NCBI GenBank assembly: GCA_022701845.1
Contig: JAKONS010000198.1
Location: forward strand, 1-10,042
Length of the DNA: 10,042 nucleotides
Reading direction: 5' to 3'
Origin: Burkholderiaceae bacterium
GTDB taxonomy: Bacteria; Pseudomonadota; Gammaproteobacteria; Burkholderiales; Burkholderiaceae
Every line of letters starts with the position of its first letter. The first letter of the stretch is position 1. The translations under genes and the position numbers were made by a program. A model generated the notes under the pieces. That model was not told the origin of the DNA. It worked only from the letters and a program-made list of their open reading frames with translations, and searched no databases. This document shows, piece after piece, positions 7,389 through 10,042 of the stretch.

Positions 7389-7526
7389 GAAATCGGTCTT
7401 CCGGAGGGTGGCGAATCGGCAGGCGAAGACGCCGTGGGGTGTCTTCCTGCCGTTAAAACCGTCGGCACACCCGAACCCGGAACCGTTTCCGGCAATTTTT
7501 TTCGAAAATAATTTTTCGACCGCGCC
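7389..7526 (-). promoter_or_regulatory. Structured 138-base leader between fecR-like gene and receptor gene
   Basis: Reading toward the receptor, the region holds an AT-rich segment unusual for this window with palindrome TCGAAAA-TAAT-TTTTCGA (7502-7519), then CCGGAA-CCGT-TTCCGG (7477-7492; on the plus strand this is followed by CAA and seven T). A long interrupted hairpin follows at 7417-7452: arms CGGCAG/CTGCCG and GAAGAC/GTCTTC, a 2-base bulge and a 10-base loop. The Shine-Dalgarno region repeats GGAAGAC (7396-7402), so the strand at 7425-7430 could pair either with the upstream arm or with the Shine-Dalgarno. The separation suggests that the receptor-esterase pair has its own promoter. 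Confidence 0.5.
7460..7490 (-). promoter_or_regulatory. Candidate ECF (FecI-type) promoter of the receptor gene
   Basis: On the minus strand GGAAAC (7485-7490) resembles the GGAAAT/GGAAC -35 element of ECF sigma promoters. A possible -10, CCGACG, lies about 19 bases further on (7460-7465). The spacing is at the long end and the -35 overlaps an inverted repeat, so this is a weak call supported chiefly by context: the upstream sigma/anti-sigma pair should act on the receptor gene. Confidence 0.3.
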
Positions 7527-8564
7527 TCAGCGCCGCGCGTCGACGCTGGTCCACCAGGGCAGCGGCTGCTCGATGCGGATCGGCAATGCCGAGGCCAGCA
7601 TGCGCAGCACCCGATCGGGGTCCTGCGCGGGAAAGTTGCCGTACACCCGCAGGTCGGCCACCGCATCGGCCACGCCCAGATGGCCGCGCCGGTAGCGCTG
7701 CAGCTCCTGCAGCAGCTGCCGCAGGGTGATGCCGTCGGCCACCAGCACGCCGGCGGTCCAGGCGCTGCGCGCGTCGTCCGCCGGCTCGGTGGCGGAGATG
7801 GCGTCGGCATCGAAGCGCGCCTGCTGCCCGGCCGCCAGCACCCGGCCGGAACCGCCCCGGGTGCGCAGCGCGACCGCGCCTTGGTACACCGCCACCAGGG
7901 TGCGGTCCGCCTGGCGGCGCACGTCGTAGCGGGTGCCCAGCGCCTGCATCGTGCCGTGCTCGGTGCGCACCCGGAACGGCCGGCCGGCCTCGTGGGCGGT
8001 GGCCACGAAGATCTCGCCCTCGAGCAGCACCACCACCCGTTCACCGGCGTCGAACCGCACGTCGATGGCGCTGCCGGTGTTGAGCCAGACACGCGACCCG
8101 TCGGCCAGCACGATGTCGCGTTGCTCGCCGGTGCCGGTGCGGTGGTCGGCGCCCCAGGCCATCACGCCCGCCGGCAGCAGCGACTCGCGCCGGGCCAGCC
8201 AGCCCGCCAGGGTGACGGCCGCGACGGTGCCCAGGCCGGCCACCACCCGGCGCCGGGAGCGCATGCGGCCGGTCGCCAGGCCGATCGCGTCGGCTGCCAG
8301 GCGCGCATCCGCTCGACCGCCCAGCGTCTCGAATTCGCAGCTGATGGTCTGCACATGGCGCCAGGCGGCGCGGTGGGCATCGTCGGCGCGGCACCAGGCC
8401 TGCCAGCGGGCGCGTTCCGCCGCACCGGCGCTGCCGTCGCGCAGGCAGGCGTACCACTCGGCGGCTTCCAGCAACACCGCCTGAGAAGGCGGCGCCTGCG
8501 GGGCCGGGGCGTCTTCGGTCGGGGTCGGGGCCGGCCAGGCCGGATGGCCGCCGGATCTATCCAT
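7527..8564 (-). CDS. FecR-family anti-sigma / sigma regulator
   Basis: 345-residue inner-membrane regulator that relays the state of a TonB receptor to its cognate ECF sigma factor. Residues 30-72 form the N-terminal FecR cytoplasmic domain (AAEWYACLRDG to AWRHV, with the conserved tryptophans). A single membrane segment spans about 107-123 (VVAGLGTVAAVTLAGWL). The FecR core runs about 148-240 (RDIVLADGSRVWLNTGSAID, RPFRVRTEHGTMQALGTRYD). The C-terminal periplasmic part (about 270-345) would contact the receptor STN domain. The membrane segment is preceded by SRRRVV (103-108), resembling a twin-arginine export motif. Residues 1-28 are a Pro/Ala-rich extension. The start ATG overlaps the sigma-factor stop by 8 bases with no separate Shine-Dalgarno, implying translational coupling. 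Family assignment is firm. Whether it acts as inhibitor or activator of the sigma factor cannot be told from sequence. Confidence 0.94.
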   Translation of the reverse strand: MDRSGGHPAWPAPTPTEDAPAPQAPPSQAVLLEAAEWYACLRDGSAGAAERARWQAWCRADDAHRAAWRHVQTISCEFETLGGRADARLAADAIGLATGRMRSRRRVVAGLGTVAAVTLAGWLARRESLLPAGVMAWGADHRTGTGEQRDIVLADGSRVWLNTGSAIDVRFDAGERVVVLLEGEIFVATAHEAGRPFRVRTEHGTMQALGTRYDVRRQADRTLVAVYQGAVALRTRGGSGRVLAAGQQARFDADAISATEPADDARSAWTAGVLVADGITLRQLLQELQRYRRGHLGVADAVADLRVYGNFPAQDPDRVLRMLASALPIRIEQPLPWWTSVDARR

Positions 8565-9102
8565 GGCGCAGTTCGGCCGCGGTGGCGCGGGCCCGCAGCG
8601 ACAGGCAGCCCAGCATCGCCTGCGCCACGTATTTGCGCACCATGCGACCGGACACGCCGAGTTCGGCGCCCACTTCGTCGTCCGTCATCTGGCACACGAC
8701 GGCCAGCACGAAAGCACGCGCGGCCTTGGGCGCGAGCGATTCCAGCATCGCGCCGATCTCCTGCAGCGCTTCCAGCACCATCGTCTGCCGTTCGGCGGAC
8801 GGGTAGTGCGATTGGTGGGTGGTGGCGAGCGTCTCGAGCCAGGCCCGCTCGATCTCCTGGCGCCGCCACTGGTCGATGCAGAGGTGCTGCGCGGTGGTGC
8901 GCAGGTAGGCCCGTGCGTCGACGGTACTGAGGAAAAGCGGCTGGCTGCGCGCGCCGATCAGCCGCAAGAAGGTGTCGTGCGCCAGGTCGGCGGCGTCGGA
9001 GGCGTTGCCGAGCCGGCGATACAGCCATCGCTGCAGCCAGCCGTGGTTGTCGCAGTAGAGGGTCTCCCACGAGGGGGAGCAGGGGAGGTCAGGGGCGCTC
9101 AT
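8557..9102 (-). CDS. FecI-like ECF sigma-70 factor
   Basis: 181-residue extracytoplasmic-function sigma factor, typical length for the iron-starvation group. Region 2 spans about 16-80: LYCDNHGWLQRWLYRRLGN, then DAADLAHDTFLRLI with the core-binding helix, then ARAYLRTTAQHLCIDQWRR. Region 4 spans about 107-165 and includes the helix-turn-helix MTDDEVGAELGVSGRMVRKYV (139-159). In the Fec/Pup/Fpv signalling systems such a sigma factor transcribes the gene for the cognate receptor. Here that is the TonB receptor two genes downstream, and the FecR-type regulator is translationally coupled to it. Start ATG 9102 puts region 2 at the usual distance from the N-terminus. A GGGGGA sequence lies about 12 bases upstream, rather far for a Shine-Dalgarno. 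A Fur-like box upstream indicates iron repression. Confidence 0.94.
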   Translation of the reverse strand: MSAPDLPCSPSWETLYCDNHGWLQRWLYRRLGNASDAADLAHDTFLRLIGARSQPLFLSTVDARAYLRTTAQHLCIDQWRRQEIERAWLETLATTHQSHYPSAERQTMVLEALQEIGAMLESLAPKAARAFVLAVVCQMTDDEVGAELGVSGRMVRKYVAQAMLGCLSLRARATAAELRHG

Positions 9103-9162
9103 GAAACGGAAACATCCCCCGGGTCGGCGGTGTGCGCGGGGCTACAGGATCGTGCTCAGAAC

Positions 9163-9177
9163 TGTAAACGATTCTCA
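9163..9177. promoter_or_regulatory. Fur box candidate upstream of the sigma-factor gene
   Basis: On the minus strand TGAGAAT-C-GTTTACA matches the 7-1-7 Fur consensus TGATAAT-N-ATTATCA at 10 of 14 arm positions, with the upstream arm 6 of 7. It lies about 60 bases upstream of the sigma-factor start and overlaps a TTGAGA -35-like hexamer (9173-9178). That is the expected place for iron repression of a fecI-type gene. No good -10 is visible (CACGAT at 9149-9154 after 18 bases is only 3 of 6). Confidence 0.6.
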
Positions 9178-9226
9178 ATGACATCCAGATGCGGCTCTAC
9201 CGCCGGTGGGGCGACCGCGTCGCGCG

Positions 9227-9256
9227 TTGAGCGAACCGATCGCCTCGTGCGAGAAT
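9227..9256 (+). promoter_or_regulatory. Candidate sigma-70 promoter for the thiD riboswitch transcript
   Basis: TTGAGC (9227-9232) and GAGAAT (9251-9256) are separated by 18 bases, each 4 of 6 to the -35 and -10 consensus. Transcription would begin near 9263, exactly at the first paired base of the TPP aptamer, which strengthens an otherwise moderate match. Confidence 0.45.
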
Positions 9257-9260
9257 AAAA

Positions 9261-9340
9261 GCCGCTCCGGGGTGTATGCGCAAGCGTGCTGAGATCCAAA
9301 CCCGAGAACTTGAACCGGTTCATGCCGGCGTAAGGAGAGC
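9261..9340 (+). promoter_or_regulatory. TPP riboswitch aptamer (THI element)
   Basis: All landmark segments of the thiamine-pyrophosphate aptamer are present. P1 is GCTC (9264-9267) with GAGC (9337-9340). P2 is CGGGGT (9268-9273) with ACCCG (9300-9304). P3 is a 6-bp stem (9274-9279 with 9284-9289, two G-U pairs) capped by a GCAA tetraloop. The invariant TGAGA is at 9290-9294. P4 is CTT (9309-9311) with AAG (9332-9334), a compensated variant of the usual CCT/AGG. P5 is CCGG (9315-9318) with CCGG (9325-9328). It precedes thiD, a standard target. Binding of TPP should lower ThiD synthesis. Confidence 0.96.
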
Positions 9341-9407
9341 AGCACCCGCCACCGTTCGTGGCGGGCGCAACCTTTCCTTCGCGGCGCCATTGCACGAAGG
9401 AAACCCC
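9332..9407 (+). promoter_or_regulatory. Riboswitch expression platform with Shine-Dalgarno sequestering stem
   Basis: TTTCCTTCG (9373-9381) is perfectly complementary over 9 bp to CGAAGGAAA (9395-9403), which contains the thiD Shine-Dalgarno; this is the OFF state. The same anti-Shine-Dalgarno strand (9372-9379) can instead pair over 8 bp (one G-U) with AAGGAGAG (9332-9339), the 3' strand of aptamer P4/P1, which frees the Shine-Dalgarno; this is the ON state. Between them is a stable hairpin, CCCGCCAC-CGTTC-GTGGCGGG (9345-9365). It lacks a T-run, so translational rather than transcriptional control is indicated. Confidence 0.75.
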
Positions 9408-10042
9408 TTGAGTCGTCCTGCCGCTGACCGCAACGCGTCGTACCCCCGGGTGCTCACCATCGCCGGCTCCGATTCCGGCGGCGGCGCCGGCATCCAGGCC
9501 GATCTGAAAACCTTTGCCGCCCTCGGCTGCTACGGCATGAGCGCACTCACCGCGCTCACCGCGCAGAACACGCTGGGCGTGCGCAGCATCCACGGCGTGC
9601 CGGTCGAATTCGTGGCCGACCAGATCGACGCGGTGGCCGAAGACATCGGCGTGGACGCGGTGAAGATCGGCATGCTGCATGCGGCGCCGGTGGTGCGCAC
9701 CGTCGCCGCCGCGCTGCAGCGGCACCGGCTCGCCACCGTGGTGATCGACCCGGTCATGGTGGCCACCAGCGGCGCCACGCTGATCGAATCCGGCGCGCTC
9801 GACGCCCTGGTGCGCGCCCTGTTTCCGCTCGCGATGCTGATCACGCCCAACCTCGACGAAGCCGGCCTGCTGGTCGGGCGCACGCTGCAGACCGAGTCCG
9901 ACATGGAAGGTGCCGCACAGGACCTGATCGCGGGTGGCGCCCGCGCGGTGCTGGTCAAGGGCGGGCACCTGGCCAGCGACACGGTGAGCGATCTGCTGCT
10001 GATCCCCGGCACGACGCCGGTGTGGCTGCGCCATCCGCGCAT
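9408..10042 (+). CDS. thiD: Hydroxymethylpyrimidine / phosphomethylpyrimidine kinase ThiD (3' truncated by window)
   Basis: Phosphorylates HMP and HMP-P to give HMP-PP, the pyrimidine half of thiamine, in the cytoplasm. The start is TTG at 9408, preceded by GAAGGA 6 bases upstream. There is no ATG before the first conserved strand, and an alternative TTG at 9390 lacks a Shine-Dalgarno. About 211 residues are visible of a family near 266. Ribokinase-fold motifs: [17 protein letters not shown] (16-32, HMP binding), [11 protein letters not shown] (48-58), VKIGML (85-90), [11 protein letters not shown] (112-122), TPNLDEA (146-152) and the Mg/ATP-site VLVKGGHL near 200. The C-terminal ATP-site cysteine segment falls outside the window. 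A TPP riboswitch controls it. The gene is divergent from the sigma-factor gene. Assignment is secure; a C-terminal fusion (for example to ThiE) cannot be excluded because the end is missing. Confidence 0.95.
   Translation, partial: MSRPAADRNASYPRVLTIAGSDSGGGAGIQADLKTFAALGCYGMSALTALTAQNTLGVRSIHGVPVEFVADQIDAVAEDIGVDAVKIGMLHAAPVVRTVAAALQRHRLATVVIDPVMVATSGATLIESGALDALVRALFPLAMLITPNLDEAGLLVGRTLQTESDMEGAAQDLIAGGARAVLVKGGHLASDTVSDLLLIPGTTPVWLRHPR

Noticed and set aside
7477..7502. Plus-strand hairpin CCGGAA-CCGT-TTCCGG followed by CAA and seven T, resembling an intrinsic terminator
   Set aside because: No plus-strand gene lies upstream to terminate and the stem is only 6 bp. Kept as part of the receptor leader rather than called a terminator.
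9345..9378. Strong hairpin after the TPP aptamer as a transcription terminator
   Set aside because: It is followed by CGCAACCTTTCC with no T-run. The downstream Shine-Dalgarno-sequestering stem explains the control better.

Overview
The window is very GC-rich, with strong G/C at third codon positions and densely packed genes. This, together with the gene set (a FecI/FecR/TonB-receptor iron module, IclR-controlled dehydrogenases and a TPP-riboswitch-controlled thiD), suggests a chromosomal segment of a Gram-negative proteobacterium. I infer a betaproteobacterium of the Burkholderiales, by general resemblance only. I see no mobile elements, CRISPR arrays, tRNA or rRNA genes.

Left part (1-2495): the C-terminal half of an NAD(P)-dependent aldehyde dehydrogenase is followed on the same strand by a beta-hydroxyacid dehydrogenase of the 3-hydroxyisobutyrate dehydrogenase family. 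A convergent IclR-type regulator follows. Together they look like a small catabolic module (alcohol or hydroxyacid to aldehyde to acid) with its own regulator. The substrate cannot be read from the sequence.

Middle (2496-3963): a short divergent intergenic region carries an inverted repeat. It leads into a single M16-family zinc peptidase that has both the inverted HxxEH zinc site and the Arg/Tyr pair, so it should be active as a homodimer.

Right-centre (3964-9180, minus strand): a complete cell-surface-signalling iron-uptake module reads fecI-like ECF sigma factor, then fecR-like anti-sigma regulator (8-base overlap), a 138-base structured leader, a TonB-dependent siderophore receptor with an N-terminal signalling (STN) domain, and an exported alpha/beta-hydrolase resembling IroE-type siderophore esterases. 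A Fur-like box lies upstream of the sigma gene. Expected logic: iron starvation relieves Fur. Ferri-siderophore binding to the receptor signals through the STN domain and FecR to the sigma factor, which transcribes the receptor and esterase. The esterase may then hydrolyse the siderophore in the periplasm to release iron.

Right end (9227-10042, plus strand): a TPP riboswitch precedes thiD (HMP/HMP-P kinase, TTG start, cut by the window end). Its expression platform can be read base by base. A 9-bp stem sequesters the Shine-Dalgarno sequence, and the same anti-Shine-Dalgarno strand can instead pair with the 3' strand of the aptamer. This is a self-consistent translational OFF switch and the clearest regulatory structure in the window.
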